From positions 1 to 22,619 of IMG/VR virus record IMGVR_UViG_3300031718_000110: a stretch of DNA of 22,619 bases. One strand, written 5' to 3'. The notes beneath the pieces are model-generated. The model searched no databases and had not been told where the DNA came from. It saw only the letters and a list, made by a program, of their open reading frames with translations. A program made the translations under genes and the position numbers. Of the stretch, positions 1 to 7,130 are shown piece after piece; position 1 is the first letter of the stretch; every line of letters begins with the position of its first letter. This DNA is from a virus.

Positions 1-158
1 CGGCGCGGTTGGCGGCGCGGTTCGCGACGCGGTTGGCGACGCGGTTGGCGGCGCGGTTCACGGCGCGGTTGGCGACGCGGTTGACGGCGCGGTTGGCGGC
101 GCGGTTCGCGACGCGGTTGACGACGCGGTTCACGGCGCGGTTCACGGCGCGGTTGGCG
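1..158 (+). repeat. 12-bp tandem repeat, 13 full units, inside the DUF6745 coding region
   Basis: Thirteen 12-base units run from base 3 to 158, with a partial unit before them that continues off the window. Every unit keeps the hexamer GCGGTT. The other six bases vary almost only at three positions (G or C, G or A, G or A). Read in the frame of the following gene this gives the tetrapeptide Ala-Val-[Gly/Arg/His/Asp]-[Gly/Asp]. The array is coding sequence and has no spacers, so it is not a CRISPR. Confidence 0.93.
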
Positions 159-967
159 GATCAGTATCTAAATCCGCCATTCAGAAGGCCGTCATGGAAT
201 GCATAGAAAAAATGTGGCCGAATTATTTAGGCGGTCAGTTCTGGGCTGGCGGGTGGTATTGGGGCGGGGCGTACACATCGTTCTTTCGAGAGGTCGGAAA
301 CCTTGATTTAAACGGTGATTTGTGGCGCCGCGGGATTGCGTACGAAGAGACGATTCAGTCCGCTTGCTGGTGGTATCCGCACAAAGATTTCCTCATGGTC
401 TGCGAGCGGCCGCGACAGATTCACCGCGAACTTATAGATCCTGCACGCCCGCGCGGTTGGGGTTCGCATCGCCTACATAGTGATACGGGTCGGGCAGTCT
501 CCTGGGGAGATGGATGGGGCATCTATTCGATTCATGGCGTACGCGTAACGCAGCAGATTGTTGAGGCGCCAGAGACGCTCACCGTGCATCAGATCGAGAC
601 TGAACAGAACGCCGAAGTGCGCCGCATCATGATCGATCGGTATGGGCCGAAGAAATACCTTTCTGACTCAGGCGCGATCGTCGTCCAGGAATGCAAGGCA
701 GATCATTATCTGATCGGATTGCGCAGTGCGCGACTTTTGCGCAAAGAAGTCCCCGACGATGAGCCAATCGTGATGGTGGACTTGCTTAACTCGACGCCAG
801 AGCCGGACGGTTCGGTGAAGCGATACCTTTTGCGCGTTGACCCTTCCGCCTACGACGGTGAGGCCTCGAGGGATTGCCTAGCGGCGGTGGCTTCGACTTG
901 GCGCAATGCAGATGGGAGTCTTGCGTTTAAGCGGCCGCAGGATTACCACTGCGTATTCGAGAGCTGA
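2..967 (+). CDS. DUF6745 domain protein with N-terminal Ala-Val repeat, 5' partial
   Basis: The frame is open from the window edge to the TGA at 965-967, so the first ATG at 194 is probably internal and the true start lies outside the window. The first 50 or so codons are the A-V-x-x repeat. Next comes a Trp/Gly/Tyr-rich stretch (FWAGGWYWGGAYTSFFREVG), then CWWYPHKDFLMVCERP, RLHSDTGRAVSWGDGWGIYSIHG and the run NAEVRRIMIDRYG. These match what I recall of DUF6745 proteins, which often have [W/R/G]-[D/A]-S-V repeats at their N-terminus. The biochemical role of the family is unknown to me. It is followed one base later by a small membrane protein gene. Family recall is strong; function is not inferred. 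Confidence 0.8.
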   Translation, partial: GAVGGAVRDAVGDAVGGAVHGAVGDAVDGAVGGAVRDAVDDAVHGAVHGAVGGSVSKSAIQKAVMECIEKMWPNYLGGQFWAGGWYWGGAYTSFFREVGNLDLNGDLWRRGIAYEETIQSACWWYPHKDFLMVCERPRQIHRELIDPARPRGWGSHRLHSDTGRAVSWGDGWGIYSIHGVRVTQQIVEAPETLTVHQIETEQNAEVRRIMIDRYGPKKYLSDSGAIVVQECKADHYLIGLRSARLLRKEVPDDEPIVMVDLLNSTPEPDGSVKRYLLRVDPSAYDGEASRDCLAAVASTWRNADGSLAFKRPQDYHCVFES

Positions 968-968
968 T

Positions 969-1169
969 ATGGCCGAATATAAGTCCTGGCGAGAGGTTAT
1001 TGTGCGCGCCGTCTTGCTGATCGTTTTATCTGTCGCAGCGATAACTATGATTATGTGTCTAGCGACTTCTTGCGTCGGCAAAAAAGCCAAACTATGCGAA
1101 GCCAAGGGCGGCGTCTATCACTGGAGTCGGGACGGGAGTTTGTGTTTGAAGAAGGATGCAGTGTTGTGA
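969..1169 (+). CDS. Small single-pass membrane protein or lipoprotein
   Basis: This encodes 66 residues from the ATG at 969, one base after the stop of the DUF6745 gene. A longer in-frame start at 906 would overlap that gene and is less likely. Residues 11-33 are strongly hydrophobic (VIVRAVLLIVLSVAAITMI) and are followed by MCLATSC, which could be a poor lipobox. The remainder has two further cysteines around a short GGVYHW segment. It is either a membrane-anchored or a lipid-anchored protein facing the periplasm. No family is recognised. It heads a chain of tightly packed small genes. Confidence 0.62.
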   Translation: MAEYKSWREVIVRAVLLIVLSVAAITMIMCLATSCVGKKAKLCEAKGGVYHWSRDGSLCLKKDAVL

Positions 1170-1282
1170 CAAAAAAAGTACCTCCCTCAGTACGCGAATA
1201 CATGGCCGCAATCGGAAGGCGCGGCGGAAAGAACGGCAAGGGTAAGAAGAAGATTCGCAAGGACAAGCGTGCGCCTCGCTAA
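1166..1282 (+). CDS. Very small basic protein
   Basis: This is a 38-residue frame starting at GTG 1166, which overlaps the upstream TGA (GTGA overlap). GAAGGAT lies a few bases upstream as a ribosome binding site. Residues 10-20 read EYMAAIGRRGG, and the tail is almost only Lys, Arg and Gly (KNGKGKKKIRKDKR). Similar short proteins with a (G)RRGGK motif are common among phage small genes, but no function is known to me. The frame stays open upstream to 1055, but that part overlaps the previous gene and is probably not translated. Confidence 0.5.
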   Translation: MTKKVPPSVREYMAAIGRRGGKNGKGKKKIRKDKRAPR

Positions 1283-1388
1283 GGCCCTACTCGAAGCCAT
1301 CGCGTTCACTTTCGTGATGCTGTTCGTCATTTTCTGGACAATTTTAATGTGCCTCACCTATCCGCTGTGGCGGCCGTGCAAGTGCTGA
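1269..1388 (+). CDS. 39-aa single-helix membrane protein
   Basis: GTG at 1269 lies inside the end of the preceding gene, with AAGGA at 1258-1262 at good spacing. The stop is TGA 1386-1388. The peptide begins MRLAKALLEAIAFTFVMLFV and continues IFWTILMCLTYPLWRPCKC, giving one clear transmembrane helix of about 22 residues followed by a short Cys-rich end. The hydrophobic pattern, the binding site and the exact fit between two neighbours argue that it is real. Function unknown. Confidence 0.5.
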   Translation: MRLAKALLEAIAFTFVMLFVIFWTILMCLTYPLWRPCKC

Positions 1389-1418
1389 TTGGGCTACTGC
1401 CGGCTGGTTGAAGGTCAG

Positions 1419-1826
1419 GTGTCACCAACGATTAAACGATATCAGCCGCACTGGCCGACAGGAACGATAAGCGAGTCACTATGCGGCGATCTCGTCTATT
1501 TCGATGACCATGCCGACTGCATCAGCGAGCTTGAGGCTCGAGAGGCTACATGGAACATGAGGCATGAACGGGAGACCGCCATTGCCGATAAGGCGAGCGC
1601 TCGAGCCAGAGAGCTTGAGGGGGCGCTGCGCGAGATAGCCGTTGGCCTGACCGAGGAAGACAACGTGGCTGACTACTATAACCGCTATCAAATGTGCGCC
1701 AGCCGTATATGCAAGATTGCACGCGACGCACTGAGATCTACTGCGGAAACGGGCGGCGAAACTATCTTTAATAAAGATATAACGATAATCGGGTCAGCGG
1801 CGGAAACGAAAGGAGAACAAGGGTGA
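1419..1826 (+). CDS. Hypothetical small phage protein
   Basis: The frame is open from 1389 (TTG). I place the start at GTG 1419 because GAAGG lies just upstream at 1410-1414, whereas the TTG has no binding site. The predicted product is 135 residues. The middle (about 35-75) is charged and helical (HERETAIADKASARARELEGALREIA) and is followed by ICKIARDAL, a pattern often seen in small phage proteins with a coiled-coil core. Two cysteines sit in CASRIC. It ends in a GTGA overlap with the next gene. No function is assigned. Confidence 0.62.
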   Translation: MSPTIKRYQPHWPTGTISESLCGDLVYFDDHADCISELEAREATWNMRHERETAIADKASARARELEGALREIAVGLTEEDNVADYYNRYQMCASRICKIARDALRSTAETGGETIFNKDITIIGSAAETKGEQG

Positions 1827-2032
1827 TTCATAAAACCACGGTTCAGCGCACTGCTGATGGCTATCAGGGAATTTGTATCTGTGGTTGGGCCGGCAGGGAG
1901 AAGGACCGCATGTCAGATGATTACGCTTGGACGAATGCCAGCGACGATGCAAAGCAGCATGAGCGTTCGATTAAACCGAAATGCACGTGTGCAGACTTCG
2001 ACGGTTTCGTTGATTGTCCTGTCCACATATGA
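1823..2032 (+). CDS. Small Cys-rich protein, possible zinc binder
   Basis: This encodes 69 residues from GTG 1823, overlapping the upstream stop as GTGA, with a very good Shine-Dalgarno AAAGGAG at 1809-1815. The protein has a CICGWAG motif near residue 18 and a C-terminal CTCADFDGFVDCPVHI, so cysteine and histidine pairs could bind a metal. The central part is acidic and polar. It belongs to the run of small cysteine-containing genes. No family is recognised. Confidence 0.62.
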   Translation: MIHKTTVQRTADGYQGICICGWAGREKDRMSDDYAWTNASDDAKQHERSIKPKCTCADFDGFVDCPVHI

Positions 2033-2051
2033 ACCGGGGAGGTGTCAAATA

Positions 2052-2318
2052 ATGGGCTATTTCAGCAACGGCACGGAAGGCGATAGCTACTACGAGCATT
2101 ATTGTTCGCGGTGCGTCCACGACAACAACCACGATTGCGCCGTCTGGCTGGCTCACCTTTTGTACAACTACGATCTGTGCAACGAGGAAAAGAACCCGCT
2201 GAATGTGCTAATTCCGCGTAGCAAGGACGGGCCTGTACAACGAGCAATGCAAGATGTTCCTGGCTGCGCCCAGCATCGGGCTACCGCTGAATCATTTACG
2301 AACGCCCACTTTGAGTGA
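2052..2318 (+). CDS. Conserved small Cys-containing phage protein (YFSNGTEG type)
   Basis: This encodes 88 residues from ATG 2052, with GGGGAGG at 2037-2042 as binding site. The frame runs further upstream, but there it overlaps the previous gene. The product begins MGYFSNGTEGDSYYEHYCSR and continues CVHDNNHDCAVWLAHLLYNY, with a later VLIPRSKDG. I recall this pattern (YFSNGTEG, YC..C.H, C.VW..H..YNY, LIPR) from small phage and bacterial hypothetical proteins. The cysteines and histidines in residues 18-31 suggest metal binding. Its role is unknown. Confidence 0.72.
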   Translation: MGYFSNGTEGDSYYEHYCSRCVHDNNHDCAVWLAHLLYNYDLCNEEKNPLNVLIPRSKDGPVQRAMQDVPGCAQHRATAESFTNAHFE

Positions 2319-2323
2319 CAAAG

Positions 2324-2581
2324 ATGGCGAAACCTAAAGCACCGCTTCGGCTGGCCGTCGCCGCACTGACGGATAACGTCTACGTCGGGCGATTGACCAA
2401 GGACGGCACTTGCTTCCTCGATAGCAAGCAGGACATCACGAGCGACTTCCTGAAAGCCGTGATTGATCGTTTCGAGGGCATACCAGATGCCGAGATCCGG
2501 TCGTCTGATGGGACGCTTTGGAAAATCTCAATCACGAAAGTGACAACGAATCCTTCACGTGCTGTCGGGGAGGAAAAATGA
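2324..2581 (+). CDS. DUF7446-like small protein
   Basis: From ATG 2324 the product has 85 residues. A GTG at 2315 overlapping the previous stop (GTGA) is an alternative start giving 88. The sequence reads LRLAVAALTDNVYVGRLTKD, then a QDITSDFLKAVID segment and LWKISITKV near the end. This fits what I remember of DUF7446 proteins (LRIAVSPLTN.IYAGRL...), small alpha/beta proteins found in phages and of unknown function. The stop overlaps the next start as ATGA. Confidence 0.65.
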   Translation: MAKPKAPLRLAVAALTDNVYVGRLTKDGTCFLDSKQDITSDFLKAVIDRFEGIPDAEIRSSDGTLWKISITKVTTNPSRAVGEEK

Positions 2582-2727
2582 CCTGCGATGACTGTGAGCA
2601 GCCGACCGACTGGATACACGCCGTGCAATGCGATACCTGGGGTCGTCCGACCGGCGAAATCTATTGCGAGAATTGCGCCGAGCGTCACTGGTACCGGCAG
2701 CAGGAAAAGCTTATGGAGGAAACATGA
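2578..2727 (+). CDS. 49-aa double CxxC zinc-ribbon-like protein
   Basis: The ATG at 2578 overlaps the upstream stop (ATGA), and GGGGAGG at 2567-2573 is an excellent binding site. The product starts MTCDDCEQPTDW and later has CENCAERHW, so two CxxC pairs lie about 25 residues apart, typical of a small zinc ribbon. It could be a nucleic-acid or protein-binding module. The gene ends in another ATGA overlap. No named family. Confidence 0.68.
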   Translation: MTCDDCEQPTDWIHAVQCDTWGRPTGEIYCENCAERHWYRQQEKLMEET

Positions 2728-3128
2728 CATTGCTCACTACTGCTGGTGCGCAAGAGCGCGAAGAACTGGCTGAGAAGCAACGGCGAGAATTGGCTCCCGG
2801 CATGTGCAATGGCTGCGGGAACGAGCGTAACGCCTGCGCCTGCGATAGCGGCGGTCTGTTGGAGGTCCCGCCGTTCCTCAAGAGGGAAATACGCAAGTAC
2901 ATGGCCTTTATGCGGCTCATGGCTGCCGCTAAGGCGTTGCTCGCCGAGAACACTGAAACCGCCAAGGCGTCGTACAACGAGCCAGGGACGCGATTTACGG
3001 ATGCGCAGTGGAAGAAGGAAGATCCGGAGAACTTCAAGCTGTGCCGCGAAGTCCGCAACGCTCTGCGCGAAGCTGACCGCAGCCTTGCGTCTCAATCTCA
3101 ATCCGATGGAAGTTCTGAGGGTGGCTAA
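2724..3128 (+). CDS. Hypothetical protein with CxxC...CxC motif
   Basis: This encodes 134 residues from ATG 2724, overlapping the previous stop, with GGAGGA at 2715-2720. The N-terminus is helical and charged (AQEREELAEKQRREL) and leads into MCNGCGNERNACACDSGG, four cysteines that could bind zinc. The rest is helical: MAFMRLMAAAKALLAENTET, then a FTDAQWKKED segment and REVRNALREADRSLA. Function unknown. The same DNA in other frames gives long Ala/Arg-rich products that look like shadows. Confidence 0.65.
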   Translation: MTLLTTAGAQEREELAEKQRRELAPGMCNGCGNERNACACDSGGLLEVPPFLKREIRKYMAFMRLMAAAKALLAENTETAKASYNEPGTRFTDAQWKKEDPENFKLCREVRNALREADRSLASQSQSDGSSEGG

Positions 3129-3345
3129 ACATGTCTCACTGCCGGGTTGTTTTTGCTGGATCTGCATGAGGCGCGACGAAGTTCAGGAACTGAAGCGGAA
3201 ACTCAAGGCGGCGCAAACGATGCTGCGCGAGGCAGAAGCTAAATTGGACGCGGCGCAAATGCCGACAGGAGCCGATATGGCGAGACAGATTGATGCGATT
3301 TGCCGTCCAGACTTCACTCCCAGCGGAGGAACTGTCGATGAGTAG
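3121..3345 (+). CDS. Small Cys-motif plus coiled-coil protein
   Basis: I place the start at GTG 3121 (74 residues) because GGAAG at 3108-3112 is suitably spaced. ATG 3106 and ATG 3166 are alternatives. The product has a compact CFCWIC motif followed by a short coiled-coil-like helix (EVQELKRKLKAAQTMLREAE). The sequence before 3106 overlaps the preceding gene and is likely untranslated. Start and function are uncertain. Confidence 0.5.
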   Translation: MAKHVSLPGCFCWICMRRDEVQELKRKLKAAQTMLREAEAKLDAAQMPTGADMARQIDAICRPDFTPSGGTVDE

Positions 3346-3523
3346 CCTGAACGGACTGAAAGCCGTCGCCGCGCTTACGGCACTGCAAGCTGGGGCAAAG
3401 TGTAAGACGTGCCTCGATTCACACTTTGTGCTTGGCGATATTTTGGATCGCCCTATGGACGAATCGAAATGGGAGCCGTGCCCTGATTGTTCACAGTCTG
3501 ATGCCGGTGCAGCCAAACCATGA
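3338..3523 (+). CDS. 61-aa zinc-ribbon-like protein
   Basis: The ATG at 3338 has GGAGGA at 3325-3330 upstream and slightly overlaps the preceding gene. The 61-residue product carries CKTCLDS near residue 22 and CPDCSQS near residue 48, two CxxC knuckles that suggest a zinc ribbon. It ends in an ATGA overlap with the next gene. It is part of the coupled small-gene chain. Function unknown. Confidence 0.66.
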   Translation: MSSLNGLKAVAALTALQAGAKCKTCLDSHFVLGDILDRPMDESKWEPCPDCSQSDAGAAKP

Positions 3524-3723
3524 AGCCAGAACCGACCGTCACGATTGCCGAATTTGACGCCTTAGATGAAGGCTCAATCATCTGCACGAACGATCAGGTG
3601 TACCGCGTGCAAGATTATCTAGGCGGCGGCACATGGCGCGTCCGCAAGATGCGCTGGTGGAATTTGCTGTGGCGCTGGGTGTGCTGGAACTGGCAATCAT
3701 CCAGCGTCGTCGCTAAGCCCTAG
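3520..3723 (+). CDS. Small Trp-rich hypothetical protein
   Basis: This encodes 67 residues from ATG 3520, overlapping the previous stop (ATGA). It begins MKPEPTVTIAEFDALDEGSI and continues with a short beta-like segment (QVYRVQDYLGGGTWRVRKMR). Residues 45-58 hold six tryptophans (RWWNLLWRWVCWNW), an unusual cluster that could be membrane-surface active or pack in a small core. It is the last gene of the coupled chain. No family is recognised. Confidence 0.6.
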   Translation: MKPEPTVTIAEFDALDEGSIICTNDQVYRVQDYLGGGTWRVRKMRWWNLLWRWVCWNWQSSSVVAKP

Positions 3724-3760
3724 GAACCTCGCACAAATACACGTCTTCGCGACTAGTGTA

Positions 3761-3772
3761 AGGGAAATCCCT
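3761..3772. promoter_or_regulatory. Operator-like palindrome
   Basis: AGGGA-AA-TCCCT is a perfect 5-bp inverted repeat around a two-base centre in the only sizeable gap of the left region (3724-3898). It lies about 75 bases upstream of a possible promoter. It could be a repressor site, but one copy of this length can occur by chance. No T-run follows, so it is not an intrinsic terminator. Confidence 0.25.
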
Positions 3773-3845
3773 AACATATTTTCATGGTGAAATTCTTATG
3801 CCATCAGCAGATTATTCTCACTCAGACCGACTCGCCAACCGGGTC

Positions 3846-3874
3846 TTAAAATAGGTCGGCGGCGGATATATAAA
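3846..3874 (+). promoter_or_regulatory. Possible sigma70-type promoter for the 74-aa membrane protein
   Basis: TTAAAA (3846-3851, 4 of 6 to consensus) is separated by 17 bases from TATAAA (3869-3874, 5 of 6). The gene starts at 3899 with GAGG at 3888-3891. An imperfect hairpin (CGCCAACC at 3833-3840 against GGTCGGCG at 3854-3861) overlaps the promoter and could be an operator. Seen by eye only. Confidence 0.4.
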
Positions 3875-3898
3875 TAGGACAAATCCAGAGGTAAAGAC

Positions 3899-4123
3899 AT
3901 GAAAATACTTACTCGCATATTTATCTTTGAGTTTTTGGCGCTGTTTCTTGGTCTTCGGGCTGGCATAGCGCTGTGGCATTACTCCCAGCCGCCGAAAGAT
4001 TCCTGGTATATCACGCCATGGGCGTTCACGTGCCTATTCATTGGGATTTTAATCGGCGTTGGATTCGCGTTTTCGGTCTGGAGGCTGATGATGCGCAGCC
4101 GTAATATCCGAGTTAGGCCGTAG
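3899..4123 (+). CDS. 74-aa membrane protein with two transmembrane helices
   Basis: The ATG at 3899 is preceded by GAGG at 3888-3891. The product has a first hydrophobic helix at about residues 7-27 ([20 protein letters not shown]), a short loop with KDSWYITPW, and a second helix at about 42-62 ([20 protein letters not shown]), then a basic tail. This is the layout of a small inner-membrane protein. Unlike its left neighbours it is not coupled to them; it sits after a 175-base gap with a possible promoter of its own. Its end overlaps the end of the opposing tailspike gene by 11 bases. It could be a moron-type or superinfection-related protein, but nothing proves a role. Confidence 0.65.
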   Translation: MKILTRIFIFEFLALFLGLRAGIALWHYSQPPKDSWYITPWAFTCLFIGILIGVGFAFSVWRLMMRSRNIRVRP

Positions 4124-5996
4124 CCAGGGAACTTCCGATCTGCGTGACCGTACCGTCCCACGCGCCAGCATTGCAGGGCGCTCCGGTCGGCACGCCGCCG
4201 ATTCTGCCGGCATTGAAGGCTGGTGACCCGGTTTTCACCTGGTACTGCAGCGCGTTCGCGCCATTGTTGGTGAAGGGATTCACGGAATTGGCAATCGAGT
4301 TTGCATCCTTGCCGGTAGCGGTTTTCCAAGTAGCCAAGGTCTGCGCGGTAGCCGTTTGGCTGCCGTTCATGTCGTAGGTTGTGAAGCGATTGCGCATGCC
4401 ATAGATGTTGTAATCGCAGAGCGCAAACCCATCGGTGTTGCAGGAGTTATAGCCGTACTCGGGGCTTCCGGTAAAACCACTGTCATAGCAGAGATTGTTG
4501 TAGCAGGTGAATATCCCTGTATGGCCTGGGGCTTCAACCATCCGCATTCCGGTGCCGGGAGAAGCTGCGCCGCCAGCGAGGTCCCACGTATTGTTGTAGT
4601 AAGCGGCAGGAGTCGCATATTGATCCTGCGCCGTACCAAAGTATCCATCGAGCATCTGTCCGCCCTTGCAGATGTTGTGATGGAACGAGCTTCCCGCGCG
4701 ACCGCTTGCACCAGTATTGCCGAAGCCTTGCATCGCAGTGCTATTCGGAAGCGAAGAAGTGCCGGTAGTACTCATGTCAAAATAGCAATACCGGATCGTC
4801 GTGCCGGAGATCACTCCCGTATCGTAGATGCCGTAAATGCCGCAGGTGTTCAGCATCGTGCAGTACTCAATTGTGAGACCGCTACTCGCCCCTGTGCCGA
4901 TGCCGCCCCATGCGGTGATTCCGGCAAAGTGGGTCGCGTCTACCGACGCATTCACGTTGTTGCTGAACAGGCAATTGCTGATGAGGCAATTGGTATAGGA
5001 ATATAGCTCTACCGGCCCGGTATGCGCACCGACACCGCCATGCGCCGTGCCGCTACTGTTGATGAACGCGCAATTCTTGACAGTGGTGTTGGACATCTGA
5101 CCGCCGGTCCCATCGTAGCTTCCAACCTGGAGAGCCCACGCGCTGAATCCTGTGATCTGCACCCCGTCGAGTATCCAGTTCCCCCAGTTCGCTGGCGTTC
5201 CAGGGCCGCCCTCACCCGTAGCGGCTCCAATCACAGTGCTGTTGTTCGCATTGCCGCCGCCGTAAAAGCCGCTAGCCCCTTTTGCATCGAGTGTCGCGGC
5301 GCCGCCCTGATACTGTCCGCTCGCGTTACAAGATCCTATGTAAGTTGGTGTCGCGGCGTTCGGCCCACCGTTGATTTGCAGCGCTGGGGAATGAAAGGCG
5401 CCCATCAGCTTGCTGACATCGTAGGTTCCACCAATGAGTCCAACGCGCTTTCCAGCGTAGAGACTCTGATGGGTGTTTATCGCCGTAATCGCCCACGGAC
5501 TCGCCAGCGTGCCTGGATTGGAATCACTCCCAGATGTTGAGATGAAAAAATCGAAACTGCTAGGCGTTCCGGTTGGCCCAGTAGGCGCCGTGGGGCCCGT
5601 AGGCGCAGTTGGGCCAGTCGGAGACGTTGGACCAGTGGGTGCCGTAGGCCCGCCTGTGGGACCGGTCGGCGCGGTCGGTCCCGTAGGGCCACCAGAGGAT
5701 GGTCCGGTTGGCCCCGCGGGGCCTTGCGGTCCGGTAGGCCCAGTAATCGAAGCCCCCGGCGTACCGACACCCTTCGGCCCAGTTGGCCCCATTGATCCAG
5801 GATTTCCTGGCACGCCCTGCTGACCTTGATCCCCAGTTGGCCCGGTTGGCCCAGCCGCTCCGGTGGCGCCACTGCCAGCAGGACCAGTCGGGCCGCCGGG
5901 TCCGGTAGGCCCAGCAGGTGCATCCTGCGAGAGCGTGCCGCTGAAGGGGACGGAGATGCCGTTGATCGTGAGGGTTCCGGATACATTCGTTGTCAT
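4113..5996 (-). CDS. Collagen-like tailspike with beta-helix domain
   Basis: The start is ATG 5996: it overlaps the upstream TGA (ATGA), and AGAGGA at 6005-6010 fits as a binding site. The product is 627 residues. Residues 1-26 form a short N-terminal beta segment. Residues 27-144 form a collagen-like stalk of G-x-y triplets, mostly GPT. From about 148 there is a beta-helix-like domain ([31 protein letters not shown], then many NN/NC turns such as [13 protein letters not shown]), typical of pectate-lyase-fold tailspikes. It probably binds or degrades host surface polysaccharide, but no catalytic residue can be named. It is the last gene of the leftward cluster, after the lipase. Confidence 0.8.
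   Translation of the reverse strand: MTTNVSGTLTINGISVPFSGTLSQDAPAGPTGPGGPTGPAGSGATGAAGPTGPTGDQGQQGVPGNPGSMGPTGPKGVGTPGASITGPTGPQGPAGPTGPSSGGPTGPTAPTGPTGGPTAPTGPTSPTGPTAPTGPTAPTGPTGTPSSFDFFISTSGSDSNPGTLASPWAITAINTHQSLYAGKRVGLIGGTYDVSKLMGAFHSPALQINGGPNAATPTYIGSCNASGQYQGGAATLDAKGASGFYGGGNANNSTVIGAATGEGGPGTPANWGNWILDGVQITGFSAWALQVGSYDGTGGQMSNTTVKNCAFINSSGTAHGGVGAHTGPVELYSYTNCLISNCLFSNNVNASVDATHFAGITAWGGIGTGASSGLTIEYCTMLNTCGIYGIYDTGVISGTTIRYCYFDMSTTGTSSLPNSTAMQGFGNTGASGRAGSSFHHNICKGGQMLDGYFGTAQDQYATPAAYYNNTWDLAGGAASPGTGMRMVEAPGHTGIFTCYNNLCYDSGFTGSPEYGYNSCNTDGFALCDYNIYGMRNRFTTYDMNGSQTATAQTLATWKTATGKDANSIANSVNPFTNNGANALQYQVKTGSPAFNAGRIGGVPTGAPCNAGAWDGTVTQIGSSLATA
5565..5920 (-). repeat. Collagen-stalk coding repeat (GPT triplets)
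   Basis: The region is built from degenerate 9-base units coding for Gly-Pro-Thr and variants. At the 3' part of the stalk (residues about 104-142) the pattern becomes GPT-APT or GPT-SPT alternation. The opposite strand also stays open as a GPVGP-like frame, which is a by-product of the repeat. Confidence 0.75.
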
Positions 5997-6829
5997 TGTC
6001 GTGGTCCTCTGATGCATGCCACGCATGGCAGATCAATGCTTGAAACCTTCGTCCAGTCCATGATCGCGTAATCTAGCATCGATGCGTAGCATATCGCGTG
6101 ATGGTGGCAGGCAAGATCGAACTTTATTTTCGCTTCAATCTCTTCGATCCCAAGCCATGTCGCTCTAGGCAACGTCTCATAGTCGGGCCCTAAAGGCACA
6201 TGCGGCACGACATCGAGGCAGTAATTGAAGACATCGTATGTATGCACGGCTGCGTCAAAAGCCTTAACGAATGTCTCATTTCCGGTTTGCGGAGAGGCGA
6301 AGAATACTCCGCTAACGCGCGCGCCTAATTCTGTGGCCAGATCGAATGTCAGATACGTCGATAATGCACTACCTAAACTGTGGCCTATAACTTTCACCGA
6401 ACCCGATCCTATCACCGCTGCAATTCCCTTGACTGCAGACACTGGAATGCCGCCAATAGGCGCGTATTGCATGCTCATATAGAGCCGATAGAATCCAACC
6501 TCTACCGTCCCAGCGACTGGGTGTGATACGGGTAGAAACTCCGCATCCTCGATCCACTCTACCAGTCCGTCCGTGCCGCGCACGGCGACTGCGTACGAGG
6601 TCGCATCGGCCACAGATTGCGCGAGGTACCCGTAGTAGACAGTCTGTCCGTAAGCGACCGATTGGCCGCGCCGAAATAAGCAATCATCGCCAGTCAGATA
6701 GCCTACGATCTTCCATTGCGATGAGAGGCGAATATCTGGCGCTGGTGCGATCGACTCAATATTGGAGGCGTGCATATCCGCGGCGTAGAGCACCAGCAGG
6801 ATATTGTCGGCTGCCTCCTGTGGAGTCAT
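5993..6829 (-). CDS. Class 3-type lipase / alpha-beta hydrolase
   Basis: The product is 278 residues. The nucleophile elbow is [11 protein letters not shown] with Ser151. A preceding AVRGTDG (about 83-88) fits the oxyanion-loop region of lipase class 3. Asp206 in [12 protein letters not shown] and one of His242-244 in CHHHAICYA are candidates for the rest of the triad. There is no signal peptide, so release by lysis or attachment to the virion is possible. It begins one base after the stop of the 99-aa gene and its stop overlaps the tailspike start. Likely substrates are esters or membrane lipids, which suggests a role in envelope attack at lysis or entry; that role is inference. Confidence 0.85.
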   Translation of the reverse strand: MTPQEAADNILLVLYAADMHASNIESIAPAPDIRLSSQWKIVGYLTGDDCLFRRGQSVAYGQTVYYGYLAQSVADATSYAVAVRGTDGLVEWIEDAEFLPVSHPVAGTVEVGFYRLYMSMQYAPIGGIPVSAVKGIAAVIGSGSVKVIGHSLGSALSTYLTFDLATELGARVSGVFFASPQTGNETFVKAFDAAVHTYDVFNYCLDVVPHVPLGPDYETLPRATWLGIEEIEAKIKFDLACHHHAICYASMLDYAIMDWTKVSSIDLPCVACIRGPRQ

Positions 6830-6830
6830 C

Positions 6831-7130
6831 TTATGCAGGCTTTATCGCTGCTGGAGCGGTCGCCGTGCCAGTCGTCATTCCCTGCAGCTTTGCGATCAGC
6901 GCGTTGAGCTTCGAATTGATATCGGTCTGCACCGTGCCAGCCTCTGCGGTCGCCAGTCCAGGCAGCAGCAGTTCTAGTTGGTTCACCAATATCCCGGCCG
7001 CGGGACCGGCGCGCAGCGGAATCTGCATTGGATCCCCAGTCAAGATCGTATTGATGCAGGTTTGCAGCAGTTGCACCGCTTGGATCACAGTAGGGGCGGC
7101 CGCGATGAGAACCGGGTTTGGCGTAGACAT
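6831..7130 (-). CDS. 99-aa protein, likely separate start inside the transglycosylase frame
   Basis: ATG 7130 lies six bases after AAGGAA, which itself follows the TAA of the holin-like gene. That suggests independent initiation even though the transglycosylase frame runs in phase into it. The product reads MSTPNPVLIAAAPTVIQAVQ, then a helical region with PAAGILVNQLELLLPGLATA and a LNALIAKLQGM helix, ending in an Ala/Thr/Pro tail. Similar small helical proteins occur near phage lysis genes, but I know no function. The hydrophobicity is too weak for a clear membrane protein. Confidence 0.6.
   Translation of the reverse strand: MSTPNPVLIAAAPTVIQAVQLLQTCINTILTGDPMQIPLRAGPAAGILVNQLELLLPGLATAEAGTVQTDINSKLNALIAKLQGMTTGTATAPAAIKPA

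Noticed and set aside
1-158. CRISPR array or origin iterons
   Set aside because: Units are contiguous 12-mers without spacers and are in frame with the DUF6745 gene.
4356-5006. Plus-strand 216-aa Val/Ala-rich frame
   Set aside because: It is antisense to the tailspike beta-helix coding region and lacks a binding site.
5473-5823. Plus-strand GPVGP-rich frame
   Set aside because: It is the antisense reading of the collagen-coding repeat; the minus strand gives a start, N-terminal domain and beta-helix head.
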